From assembly GCA_965370315.1 (NCBI GenBank), contig CBDUTO010000018.1:1-44599 (forward strand): a DNA stretch of 44,599 nucleotides, given 5' to 3'. This DNA comes from 1-14-2-50-31-20 sp965370315 (GTDB lineage Bacteria; Bacteroidota; Ignavibacteria; Ignavibacteriales; Melioribacteraceae). Below are positions 26,316 through 33,837 of the stretch, piece by piece. Made by a program: the position numbers and the translations under genes. The notes below the pieces were generated by a model. That model was not told where the DNA came from. It did no database searches and worked only from the letters and a program-made list of their open reading frames with translations. Positions within the stretch are counted from its first letter, which is position 1, and each line of letters opens with the position of its first letter.

Positions 26316-27259
26316 AAAATATTATAAAAACACTATTGCTTTTAGTTTTAGTACTAAGCATCTCTTGTACTGCACAAGATAAAAGTGGTGAATTAAAGCC
26401 AATTAAATATGTAGAAACAGGGGTTGACTTTGAAGCATGGGTTGAAATCCCAGCTGGAGAGTTCCTAGAAGGTCAACATCGTCATGAAGTTATGATTGAT
26501 AAAGCTTACGAAATAATGATTACAGATGTAACTAGTGCTCAATATGCTAAATACTTAAATGAAGCTTTAGCAAAAGGAAGCATTAAGATGGTTGCAGATA
26601 CAATTAAAGGATATTACAAAGGAGATCCATTTGATGGCTATAAGCATGAATTTGAAATTGCTGCTGGAGATTGGATGCATATGAATTTAGCTGAGCCAGG
26701 TATTCGTATTAAATTTGATGGTAAAACATTCTCAGTTGTTAAGGGTTATGAAAACCATCCAATTACTTTTGTAACTTGGTTTGGTGCAAATGCTTATGCT
26801 GAATTTTACGGATGGCGTTTACCTTCAGAAGTTTGTTGGGAAATGGCTGCTCGTGGTACAGATGGACGCACATACCCTTGGGGCGAAGATATTACTGGTA
26901 ACTCAGCTAATTATTTAAGTAGCCACACTTTGTTTGACAAAATGTATGGCGAACAAATAACAACAACTCCGGTTGGATTCTTTAACGGTAAAACTTATGA
27001 TGGTTATGAAACTGTTGATCATAAATCTCCATATGGTTTATATGACATGGCTGGTAATGTTTGGCAGTGGGTAGGTGATGATCATGCTGATGTACATTAT
27101 CGCTACATGCGTGGTGGAAGCCGTACTAACTACGAATATAATCTTTTTGCTTGGGCAAAAAATAGTGCAGGACCTGATTTCTACAGTATGTATATAGGTT
27201 TCCGTTGTGCACGTGATGTTCAAGTAGTTGAAGAAGAAGTAGTGGAAGAAATAAAATAA
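26312..27259 (+). CDS. Exported lipoprotein with formylglycine-generating-enzyme-like (SUMF1/FGE) domain
   Basis: 315 residues. A lipoprotein signal peptide (LLLLVLVLSISC, lipid-carrying Cys19) leads to an FGE-sulfatase domain: EAWVEIPAGEFLEGQ near residue 50, VTSAQYAKYLNEAL, NHPITFVTWFGANAYAEFYG, WRLPSEVCWEMAARG, YPWGEDI, YDMAGNVWQWVGDD, MRGGSRTNYE and YIGFRCARDV. True FGE enzymes use a Cys pair near the end; only single Cys residues are seen here (VCWEM, FRCAR), so catalysis is doubtful and a structural or binding role is likely. It is translated by ATGA overlap from the 12-helix gene. SUMF1-like lipoproteins also occur beside respiratory and denitrification genes in Bacteroidota. It probably sits in the periplasm as a partner of the membrane protein. 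The tail is acidic (VVEEEVVEEIK). Confidence 0.85.
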   Translation: MKNIIKTLLLLVLVLSISCTAQDKSGELKPIKYVETGVDFEAWVEIPAGEFLEGQHRHEVMIDKAYEIMITDVTSAQYAKYLNEALAKGSIKMVADTIKGYYKGDPFDGYKHEFEIAAGDWMHMNLAEPGIRIKFDGKTFSVVKGYENHPITFVTWFGANAYAEFYGWRLPSEVCWEMAARGTDGRTYPWGEDITGNSANYLSSHTLFDKMYGEQITTTPVGFFNGKTYDGYETVDHKSPYGLYDMAGNVWQWVGDDHADVHYRYMRGGSRTNYEYNLFAWAKNSAGPDFYSMYIGFRCARDVQVVEEEVVEEIK

Positions 27260-27273
27260 TAGTTATATAAAAC

Positions 27274-27303
27274 ATTCGAGGTTTTCAAAATCTCGAAGGT
27301 TTT
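27274..27303 (+). terminator. Intergenic hairpin with T-run (terminator or attenuator)
   Basis: TTCGAGGTTTT faces AAAATCTCGAA (27274-27296), followed by GGTTTTTAATT. It is 15 bp after the lipoprotein stop and 32 bp before the CtaB-type gene, so it could reduce read-through rather than separate the genes. Confidence 0.55.
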
Positions 27304-27334
27304 TAATTAAACAAAAAAGAAGAAGTATATAGAT

Positions 27335-28207
27335 ATGAATAACGAATTAAAAATAAAAAGAAAATTCAAACTCTATTGGCCTTTAATAAAGAGCTTGCAA
27401 ACAGCATTATTACTCGTAACTGGTATAACAGGGTATGTTAGTGCTAGGTGCCCAGTAACCACTTGGGAAACATTTGCAGGCTTAACAATTAGTTTGTTTT
27501 TAACTGTAAGCGGTAGCACAATACTTAATATGTGGTACGATAGAGATATCGATGCCAAAATGGATAGAACTAAACATCGTCCTCTTCCACTTGGAACTCT
27601 TAATCCAAACGAAGCTTTACTTCTTGGGTTGATTGTATCTGTGATGGGTGTTGGTTTAGCTCTTAGTATGTCTTTCATATTTGGAGTTGTAGTATTTGCT
27701 GGACTTTTTATTGACGTAGTTATCTATACAATTTGGCTTAAACGTAAAACAGCTTGGTCAATTGTTTGGGGTGGAATTTCTGGAGGAATGCCAATACTTG
27801 CCGGACGAGCTCTTGGTACTGGTGAAATTGATGCACTAGGTATTATGTTTGCAGTTTCTATTCTTCTTTGGATACCTACTCATATACTAACTTTTAGTAT
27901 TAAATATTTTGAAGACTACAAAAAAGCTGGCGTTCCAACATTTCCCTCTACTTACGGTGTTTATAATACTAGAGTAATTATAGCTCTTTCAAGTCTTGGT
28001 GCTGCACTTGCTATTGCTGGTGTTGCTTATGGTCTCGGGCTATCTTGGGGTTATATGAGGTTATTTGCTGTTCTAACTGTTGGTATTGTCGGTCTTGCTG
28101 GTTTTAGTGTTTTTAAACCTTCTGAGCGTGTTAATTTCGGGTTGTTTAAGTATGCCTCGTTGTACATGTTAGGTTCAATGATTATGGTAATTATAGGAAC
28201 TATGTAG
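27335..28207 (+). CDS. UbiA-family protoheme IX farnesyltransferase-like protein (haem O synthase)
   Basis: 290 residues, nine hydrophobic segments, UbiA superfamily. The first Asp-rich motif NMWYDRDIDAKMDRT-HRPL and the following YTIWLKRKTAWSIVWGGISGGMPILAG match CtaB/CyoE, which attaches farnesyl diphosphate to haem B to make haem O for oxidases. The second motif WIPTHILTFSIKYFEDYKKAGVP is also CtaB-like (family 'W-P-HFWALA---DY--AG-PM'). Other UbiA enzymes act on quinones or chlorophyll; the RPL/LKR blocks favour the haem branch. It sits just after the 12-helix His-rich protein, which suggests that protein carries haem O or a derived haem. No ctaA is nearby. Spacing to the lipoprotein gene is 75 bp with a hairpin. 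Confidence 0.85.
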   Translation: MNNELKIKRKFKLYWPLIKSLQTALLLVTGITGYVSARCPVTTWETFAGLTISLFLTVSGSTILNMWYDRDIDAKMDRTKHRPLPLGTLNPNEALLLGLIVSVMGVGLALSMSFIFGVVVFAGLFIDVVIYTIWLKRKTAWSIVWGGISGGMPILAGRALGTGEIDALGIMFAVSILLWIPTHILTFSIKYFEDYKKAGVPTFPSTYGVYNTRVIIALSSLGAALAIAGVAYGLGLSWGYMRLFAVLTVGIVGLAGFSVFKPSERVNFGLFKYASLYMLGSMIMVIIGTM

Positions 28208-28248
28208 TGAAAAGAGTTCCATTTTATAACAAATAATAATATGAACAA

Positions 28249-28848
28249 ATGAAAAAAAAATCCATTCTTGGACGAATCATATATCTGATAACAGGACATG
28301 TTGCAGGATATCAAATTATTAAAGGTATGGAGCCATACTCAAATTTAACTACGACATTATATACTATTTCCTTTGGCCTGTTATTACTCGCATGCCTTTT
28401 ATTGCTTTTAATGGGATTTGAAATAATGGAGAACAATTATGTTGCTATAATTGCTGCCTTAATTCCTATTACTTTATCACTTGGTCTAGTCACTGACAAA
28501 TTAGAATCCTCCACAATGTATTCAACCCTTATTGGTATTGGATTTTTAATAGCAGTTGCTCTTAGATTATTTTCAAGTGGGAAAATTGCGTCCTTATCTC
28601 TTGGTGCTATTCATTTTCTTTCCGGCTCGGTTATATTTTTCCTACCAATAGTTTTATTTTATACTGGAGTCGCAGAGAATCAAATACTGATGATAAGTTT
28701 TGGAGGAGTACTAATTGGAAGTGGGGGAATGTTATTAGGTTTACTTAAGGCAGGCAAATCAGTTTTGACGAAGGAAAAAATTATAGCTCTATTTCCAATA
28801 GTATTATTAATTACAACAACATCATTTGTTATTGGCCTAGCCGGTTAA
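28249..28848 (+). CDS. Six-helix membrane protein, paralogue of the protein at 37803
   Basis: 199 residues with about six transmembrane helices. Not recognised as a named family. It aligns along its length with the 210-residue protein encoded at 37803: GFEIM with GMEIL after helix 1-2, LIPITLSLGLVTDK with LIPLALAVGLVCEF, IHFLSGSVIFFLPI (His122) with VHSVFGLTVFIIPI (His127), and GGVLIGSGGMLLGLL with GEVLIGLGGIALTFL. The conserved His in the middle helix and the Glu of G-EI may be functional. It lies 41 bp after the CtaB-type gene on the same strand. A shared role as small subunit or assembly factor of the cluster's membrane complex is inference. Confidence 0.72.
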   Translation: MKKKSILGRIIYLITGHVAGYQIIKGMEPYSNLTTTLYTISFGLLLLACLLLLLMGFEIMENNYVAIIAALIPITLSLGLVTDKLESSTMYSTLIGIGFLIAVALRLFSSGKIASLSLGAIHFLSGSVIFFLPIVLFYTGVAENQILMISFGGVLIGSGGMLLGLLKAGKSVLTKEKIIALFPIVLLITTTSFVIGLAG

Positions 28849-28908
28849 CAGAGGAATATAAAGAAAATGTAAAACTAGTTTTAATAAGAATTTATTATAT
28901 AAATAATG

Positions 28909-28924
28909 TAAGTAAATATTCACT
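28909..28924 (+). promoter_or_regulatory. Candidate TetR operator before the 8-helix membrane protein gene
   Basis: TAAGTAAATATTCACT, inside the near-perfect palindrome AAGTAAATATTCACTT (28910-28925; one mismatch per half). It shares TAAGT-N4-ATTCACT with 24090-24105 upstream of the TetR gene. It is 46 bp before the ATG at 28970, where a repressor would block transcription. Confidence 0.55.
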
Positions 28925-28969
28925 TTGTTCTTATATTCAACAATAATCAATTAACTAAGGAGAACAGTT

Positions 28970-29998
28970 ATGTTCAACAAAACAACAGCGATACAGCGAA
29001 CAATTATGGCAGTTACAGCCGTTATCGCTGGTATTATGATGATGTATGTCTTTCCAACACAGGGAATGGAAACCCTGAAAATTGCATTAGATCAAGTAAT
29101 GACAAGATTAATTCCATTTGATCCAGACTTTTACCCTGCAGTACCAATTTTAGGTGCTACTTACGGTATTTGGTTTGTAGTATTATGGCTTGGTGGCGCT
29201 TTAGCTATTGTAATAGCCAAAGCTGTTTATGACGGTAAAGAGTGGGCAAGAGCATCAATGTTAGGTCTTGCAGCTATTCCTGCAGTTGCTGGAATGACAA
29301 TGTGGATACCTTGGATGGTTCTTGTAGTATCAGACTATTCAAAAGGTCCTGTTGCTGGTATTATGCCTCCTCCTGAATGGGCAAACCCTGCTGCTCCAGT
29401 ACTTTGGACAATGGTATTTGGTCTAATTTTTTATTATATATTTCTTCTTGTTGATCAAGATACTCTCAAAAACAAAATCATCAAAATTATTCCATATACA
29501 TTTTTAGGTGTTGTTGCTGGTATGGTATTTATGAATGGACAACATGGAGTTCGTTATTTCATCTTTATCCCAGAATATTTAGAGTATACTTCGTCACTAA
29601 CACAGCTGGGTAACTTCTATACTAACTTAGATCACTACGATGCAATTGGCTTAGTTAAAACATCTCAACAACAAATTGATGCTGGTTTACTAACACATAC
29701 TGCAGAAGCTATTTATGATCCTAATACATTAACTCTACTTCTTGGTGGATTTATGAATTATGCATCATCATATTTGATGGTAATAGCAATCCCTTTCCTT
29801 GCAATGAAAAAGAAATTCGGATATTACACAGTTCTATTTACAGCATTAGCTACTGCTCTAATTGGTTTTGATGGTTACTTTGTGAGAAGTTCATTTGAGT
29901 GGCTTGTTGGTGGAGTAATGTCATTCGCTCTTTTTGTAATGTTCTTACTTCCAATTTTCAGAAATGTATTTCTTGAAAAAGAAGAAGTTGAAGCATAA
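28970..29998 (+). CDS. Eight-helix membrane protein of unknown family
   Basis: 342 residues with about eight membrane helices and longer loops on one side. Notable parts: GMTMWIPWMVLVVSDYS, MPPPEWANPAAPVLWTM, FMNGQHGVRYFIFIPEYLEY in a helix-5 region, and GFDGYFVRSSFEWLVGG near the end. Strong SD (CTAAGGAGAACAGTT) and a TetR-type palindrome precede it, so it appears well expressed and separately controlled. I do not recognise it. Subunit counts of particulate monooxygenases were considered, but the length, helix count and metal motifs do not fit. The one conserved-looking His in QHGVRYF and the acidic-aromatic loops might form a substrate site. Its place between haem genes and a hydrophobic-substrate channel gene suggests a membrane complex; function is open. 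Confidence 0.7.
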   Translation: MFNKTTAIQRTIMAVTAVIAGIMMMYVFPTQGMETLKIALDQVMTRLIPFDPDFYPAVPILGATYGIWFVVLWLGGALAIVIAKAVYDGKEWARASMLGLAAIPAVAGMTMWIPWMVLVVSDYSKGPVAGIMPPPEWANPAAPVLWTMVFGLIFYYIFLLVDQDTLKNKIIKIIPYTFLGVVAGMVFMNGQHGVRYFIFIPEYLEYTSSLTQLGNFYTNLDHYDAIGLVKTSQQQIDAGLLTHTAEAIYDPNTLTLLLGGFMNYASSYLMVIAIPFLAMKKKFGYYTVLFTALATALIGFDGYFVRSSFEWLVGGVMSFALFVMFLLPIFRNVFLEKEEVEA

Positions 29999-30011
29999 GT
30001 ATTTACTGTTT

Positions 30012-30084
30012 TGTCATTTCGAATGAATGGAAGAAATCTTAAACAATCATAAAGATTTTCTCCTAAAACTGGTTCGAAATGACA
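30012..30084. repeat. REP/MITE-like palindrome between genes
   Basis: TGTCATTTCGAA (30012-30023) is the exact complement of TTCGAAATGACA (30073-30084); an inner GAAATCTT/AAGATTTTC pair lengthens the hairpin. It resembles the 16543-16620 element in both outer and inner motifs. It lies just after the stop of the 8-helix gene and may also stabilise or terminate that transcript. Confidence 0.7.
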
Positions 30085-30170
30085 GACTTATAAAAGAAAC
30101 TTTATAAAACTATTTTTATAATTAGACCTAACTTCTAATATGAAGTATGAGTTATTTAAAAGGAATTAAA

Positions 30171-31379
30171 ATGAAAAAAATATTACTTTCTTTGTTGTTG
30201 ATTTTATCAACGTCGTTTTTGTTTGCACAAAAAGCTGACCAAATGATTGGTGTAACTGCAATGCAATTTGCTCGTGGTGGTGCTATTATAGCTTCTCCAG
30301 TTGACGCTCCTAGTATGATTTATAATCCAGCAGCAATTGGTGCATTGGATTTAGATAAAATTGGATTTGACGTAAGTCTTGGTCTTGTAAATCCTCCAAG
30401 AAAGATTACAAGCGCTGTTGGTACTCCAATAGAAAAAACCACAGAGAGTGGTGCAAACTCATATCTCGGAATGGGAAATGGTTTTGTCGTTAAAGTTAGT
30501 GATAACCTTATTTTGGGTGTTGCTGCAGGTGGGGTTTCTGGACTTGGTGTTGATTTTTCTGCAAACACTATGCCTGATAATCCAAATACACCTATTGCAG
30601 AGACTGCTTCAATAGTTTCTAAAAAAGGATTACTAAAAATTACTCCAACAATTGCTTACAAAATTACTGACGGTTTAACTATTGGAGCTTCATTGCAAAT
30701 AGGAAATCAATCCTTAGCACTTAAAACACCTGCATTCACTCTTCCTCAATCAGAAAGATGGGGATTTGGAGGTAGCATTGGTTTAATTTACAAACCATTA
30801 TCAAACTTGAATATTGGTTTATCTTATACATCAGAAATGCAAATAGCAGAATATGAATTTAATGGAACAAGCCCTCATCCAATGGCTGGTGGCGAAGGTG
30901 TTTACTCAATGACAATGAATAGTCCTCAAAATATTGCTTTTGGTGTTGCATATGCACCAATGCCAAAATTGCTTCTCGAAGCAGATGTTAAGTGGATTAA
31001 TCAATCAGCAGTTATGGATGTTATAGAATTAACATCACATAATGGTTATGTAATGCCTCTAACTTTTGGATGGGATGATCAAATAGTTTATGCTTTTGGT
31101 GCAGAATTCCAAGCGACATCATGTATGAAATTTATTGGTGGTTGGTCATATGGCGCAACTCCTATTGGTGAAGAAGATGTTGTCTATAATTTAGGTTCAA
31201 TTGCTGTAGTTGAACACCATATCTCTATTGGTGTTAATAAATCATGGAATGATAATTTATCTTCTACTCTTTCTTATACTCGTGGATTGCACAACTCTGT
31301 TGAATCAGATACAGTTCCTTCTGCAATTATAGAAGCAGAATTTAACATGGTTTATTTTCAGTTAAGTTACAGAATGTAA
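30171..31379 (+). CDS. FadL/TodX (OmpP1) family outer-membrane channel
   Basis: 402 residues. A signal peptide (MKKILLSLLLILSTSFLFAQ) precedes a beta-barrel. The N-terminal hatch region MGVTAMQFARGGAIIASPVDAPSMIYNPAAIGAL matches the FadL family, whose members import long-chain fatty acids, toluene and other hydrophobic molecules. Later strands alternate (GFGGSIGLIYKPLSNLNIGL) and the protein ends with an aromatic-flanked strand (FNMVYFQLSYRM). I chose ATG 30171 with AAAAGGA before it; an earlier in-frame ATG at 30147 would add eight residues before the leader. It ends in a strong terminator and is probably its own transcript. Its presence suggests the cluster handles a hydrophobic substrate, but FadL genes are also common alone. 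Confidence 0.87.
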   Translation: MKKILLSLLLILSTSFLFAQKADQMIGVTAMQFARGGAIIASPVDAPSMIYNPAAIGALDLDKIGFDVSLGLVNPPRKITSAVGTPIEKTTESGANSYLGMGNGFVVKVSDNLILGVAAGGVSGLGVDFSANTMPDNPNTPIAETASIVSKKGLLKITPTIAYKITDGLTIGASLQIGNQSLALKTPAFTLPQSERWGFGGSIGLIYKPLSNLNIGLSYTSEMQIAEYEFNGTSPHPMAGGEGVYSMTMNSPQNIAFGVAYAPMPKLLLEADVKWINQSAVMDVIELTSHNGYVMPLTFGWDDQIVYAFGAEFQATSCMKFIGGWSYGATPIGEEDVVYNLGSIAVVEHHISIGVNKSWNDNLSSTLSYTRGLHNSVESDTVPSAIIEAEFNMVYFQLSYRM

Positions 31380-31399
31380 AAAGTATTTTCCTATCTTCT

Positions 31400-31430
31400 G
31401 AGCCGTCCAAGGACGGCTCTTTTTTATTTT
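31400..31430 (+). terminator. Strong intrinsic terminator after the FadL-like gene
   Basis: GAGCCGTCC-AA-GGACGGCTC (perfect 9-bp, GC-rich stem) followed by TTTTTTATTTT, 20 bp after the stop codon. It is the best-formed terminator in the window. Confidence 0.9.
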
Positions 31431-31460
31431 AAATAGCAAAGATAATTGGAGGAATGTGTA

Positions 31461-32186
31461 ATGTTATATTTTAAATATTTATTTAAAAGACAAACAGTAT
31501 TAATTTTAGGAATTATTATGGCACAAACATTATCTGCACAAAACACAATTGATGAAACAAAGTTTAAAAGAGATTTTTTTAATCAAGTAGAACCAATTAC
31601 TTTGATTGACCCGTTGGCATTTGCACTTGGTGCTTCAGATGCTGGGGAGCCTTATGTATATCATTATACAGATATCATCAAATATAGTGGTCACTCTTGC
31701 CCTGCTGTATCTGGCGGTTACATGATGGCAAAGCTAGGCTTAAAGGAACTCTATGGAGATGATACACCAGTACGCGGAGAAATAAAAGTAACGTTTAAAG
31801 GTGCGCCTGATGAAAAGGTAAACGGACCAATTTCACAAGTTGTCTCATTTATAACTGGTGCTGCTGGAGATACAGGATTTAAGGGAATGAAAGGGAAGTT
31901 CAGTCGTTATAATTTAATGATGTATGAAAATGAAAATCCTTCTGCTGATGGAATTTTAGCTGAGGCAATTTTTGAAAGAATGGATACTGGTAAAAAAGTA
32001 AGTGTTGCGTATAATTCAAGTGCAATACCAAGTAACCCAGAAATGGGCAAACTAATGCCATTGTTAATTGGCGGAAAAGCATCCAAAGAAGAAATTATTA
32101 AGTTTGGGGATCTTTGGCAAGAACGAGTTCGTATTGTTTTGCTCGAAACTCCAGAAAATACATTTATAGTTAAAATTATAAAATAG
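31461..32186 (+). CDS. Exported FmdE-domain protein
   Basis: 241 residues. The leader MLYFKYLFKRQTVLILGIIMAQTLSA shows that it is exported, which is unusual because FmdE (subunit E of formylmethanofuran dehydrogenase) is cytosolic in methanogens. The domain core YSGHSCPAVSGGYMMAKLGLKEL (starting near residue 75, with His78 and Cys80) matches the FmdE signature 'GH-CPG---GY-MA', where His and Cys bind metal. The later part has QVVSFITGAAGDTGFKG and a C-terminal DLWQERV-IVL segment. I chose ATG 31461 because GGAGG lies 8 nt upstream. It begins an operon with a small membrane protein and a porin. A periplasmic metal or redox role is inference; formylmethanofuran chemistry is unlikely here. Confidence 0.82.
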   Translation: MLYFKYLFKRQTVLILGIIMAQTLSAQNTIDETKFKRDFFNQVEPITLIDPLAFALGASDAGEPYVYHYTDIIKYSGHSCPAVSGGYMMAKLGLKELYGDDTPVRGEIKVTFKGAPDEKVNGPISQVVSFITGAAGDTGFKGMKGKFSRYNLMMYENENPSADGILAEAIFERMDTGKKVSVAYNSSAIPSNPEMGKLMPLLIGGKASKEEIIKFGDLWQERVRIVLLETPENTFIVKIIK

Positions 32187-32207
32187 AAAATTAGATAAAA
32201 CAAATTT

Positions 32208-32663
32208 ATGCTTAATAAATTTAAACCTTCAGTAAATAAAAAGTGTCTAATACTTATCTCAGGAATTATGTGGAGTGGCGTTGGTGTTCTCTTAAATTGG
32301 ATTGCCTCTAAGTGGCTTCCAGCATTTGAACAATGGCAAATTATTTTCACTTATTCCATCGGGATAATAATGGGGCTAATAATTTCCTCATTTGGTTTTA
32401 GTAAACTTGCTAAAAAAAATAGTGATAGGATAATGGAGTATCCAGAAAAAGCTTGCATTTTTGGATTTCAAAGATGGCAAATGTATATACTGATTGTAAT
32501 AATGATGAGTATGGGCATCTTTATGCGAACAACAACATTTATTCCTAAATATCTACTTGCACCAGTTTATGTTGCTATAGGCTCGGCTCTATTTATTTCA
32601 AGTTTTGTTTACTACAAAAATTTCTTTTTAAAGAAAGAAGGAGACTCTAACAGAGTTTGTTAA
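32208..32663 (+). CDS. Four-helix membrane protein of unknown function
   Basis: 151 residues with four hydrophobic segments (ILISGIMWSGVGVLLNWIA, IIFTYSIGIIMGLIISSFGF, MYILIVIMMSMGIFMRTTT, YLLAPVYVAIGSALFISSFVYY). KPSVNKK at the start and FGFQRWQMY in the middle look like conserved blocks of a widespread uncharacterised inner-membrane family. It lies 21 bp after the FmdE-type gene and its end overlaps or touches the next gene's upstream region, so the three are co-transcribed. Function unknown. Confidence 0.7.
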   Translation: MLNKFKPSVNKKCLILISGIMWSGVGVLLNWIASKWLPAFEQWQIIFTYSIGIIMGLIISSFGFSKLAKKNSDRIMEYPEKACIFGFQRWQMYILIVIMMSMGIFMRTTTFIPKYLLAPVYVAIGSALFISSFVYYKNFFLKKEGDSNRVC

Positions 32664-32674
32664 GAGGTGACAAA

Positions 32675-33688
32675 ATGAAACAGAAAAGTTTTTTATTAAA
32701 AAAAGTATTTGAATTTTTTGTGATACTACTGCTTACATTAAATAGTTCCATAATTGCACAAGCAGAATTAACAGGTTTTTTTGATGTTATAAATACTCAA
32801 AAATTCACAGAAAGTGATTATAGCCAATTTCAAATAAATCAATTTGAATTAGATATTAGTTATGCACATCAGTCTCGTTTTTCGCTAGGAACAGCTATTG
32901 CTTATAACAACGAAACACAAAATATGGAATTGGCAATGGCTTATGCTCATTACAACTTCATTAATAAAGAGGGAATTCACCCAAGGCGCGAAGAGACAAT
33001 AAATCATGTCGGAATTATTATTGGAAAATTTGATATAAATTTTGGGTTAGACTATTTGTCATTTGCTTCGCCAGATAGACCAATTGTAAGTGCACCATTA
33101 GTCTATGAAAAAACAATTGATGGATGGAATGATACTGGTGTGGATTTTCATATGTTGCATAACGATTTTAGTTTCCATGTTTGGGCAGTAAATGGTTTTT
33201 ATGAAGGTATTAGTTTAGGTGGAAACTTAAGATATTCTTTCCTTCCATTCCTAAGTGCTGGAGTTTCTCAGTCAACTGATTTTGTGAAAATTGATGAAAC
33301 AAAATCTAGCTTGACAGGAATTGATCTTTTAATTGAGACAGATATTATAGAGATAAAGTCTGAATATTTATGGGCAAAAGGTATTTATGCAGGTGAGCAA
33401 GATACGGTAGGAGCTGAAGAAATGCACGGAGGTTTTTATGTTCAAGCATTAACTCAATTAGAAGAATTTATTTCTTTGCCAATATTTTTTACTTTACGAT
33501 ATGGTCAGTGGAATTCAAAAGTAGATAGAGATTTTAATGGAGTTGATGATTACGAAAATAGATTTACTGTTGGATTAGGATATCAGTTTCACGAGAACGT
33601 TTCTGCACGTTTAGAATTATTAACAAATAAAATAGAAGACCAAGAGCGTTGCCGAAAGGGAACTTTACAACTTGTGGTAGCGTTTTAA
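32675..33688 (+). CDS. Outer-membrane porin-like beta-barrel protein
   Basis: 338 codons with a signal peptide (KKVFEFFVILLLTLNSSIIAQ) and a barrel made of alternating strands: LTGFFDVINTQKF, QFELDISYAHQSRFSLGTAI, GIIIGKFDINFGLDYLSFAS, RFTVGLGYQFHENVSARLEL, ending in TLQLVVAF with a terminal Phe, the assembly signal for the BAM machine. The IGKFDINFG-DY block resembles porins of the phosphate-selective O/P type but I cannot place it exactly. I chose ATG 32675, with AGAGGTGA before it, over a TTG at 32657 that adds six residues. Being after an exported FmdE protein, it may import the small solute or metal used by it. Confidence 0.75.
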   Translation: MKQKSFLLKKVFEFFVILLLTLNSSIIAQAELTGFFDVINTQKFTESDYSQFQINQFELDISYAHQSRFSLGTAIAYNNETQNMELAMAYAHYNFINKEGIHPRREETINHVGIIIGKFDINFGLDYLSFASPDRPIVSAPLVYEKTIDGWNDTGVDFHMLHNDFSFHVWAVNGFYEGISLGGNLRYSFLPFLSAGVSQSTDFVKIDETKSSLTGIDLLIETDIIEIKSEYLWAKGIYAGEQDTVGAEEMHGGFYVQALTQLEEFISLPIFFTLRYGQWNSKVDRDFNGVDDYENRFTVGLGYQFHENVSARLELLTNKIEDQERCRKGTLQLVVAF

Positions 33689-33714
33689 TAAATATTTTTG
33701 TTGTAAATAATCGC

Positions 33715-33752
33715 TGTCATTCCCGCATGTTTTTATCGGGAATGACAATTTT
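33715..33752. terminator. Terminator-like REP palindrome (TGTCATTCCCG type)
   Basis: TGTCATTCCCG (33715-33725) and its exact complement CGGGAATGACA (33737-33747) flank an 11-nt loop and are followed by ATTTTTCT. It is 27 bp after the porin stop, so it probably ends that transcript; the sequence is also of the widespread dispersed-repeat kind. Confidence 0.75.
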
Positions 33753-33837
33753 TCTATTCTGCTCTCTCAGCGGAATAATCACTTTGTCGTTAGTTATAAT
33801 ACTCATAAATGCTTATAAAAGATAAAGGAATACAAAA

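Noticed and set aside
28970..29998. Particulate methane/ammonia monooxygenase subunit
   Set aside because: Length, helix count and copper-ligand motifs of PmoA, PmoB or PmoC do not match, and no set of three subunits is present.
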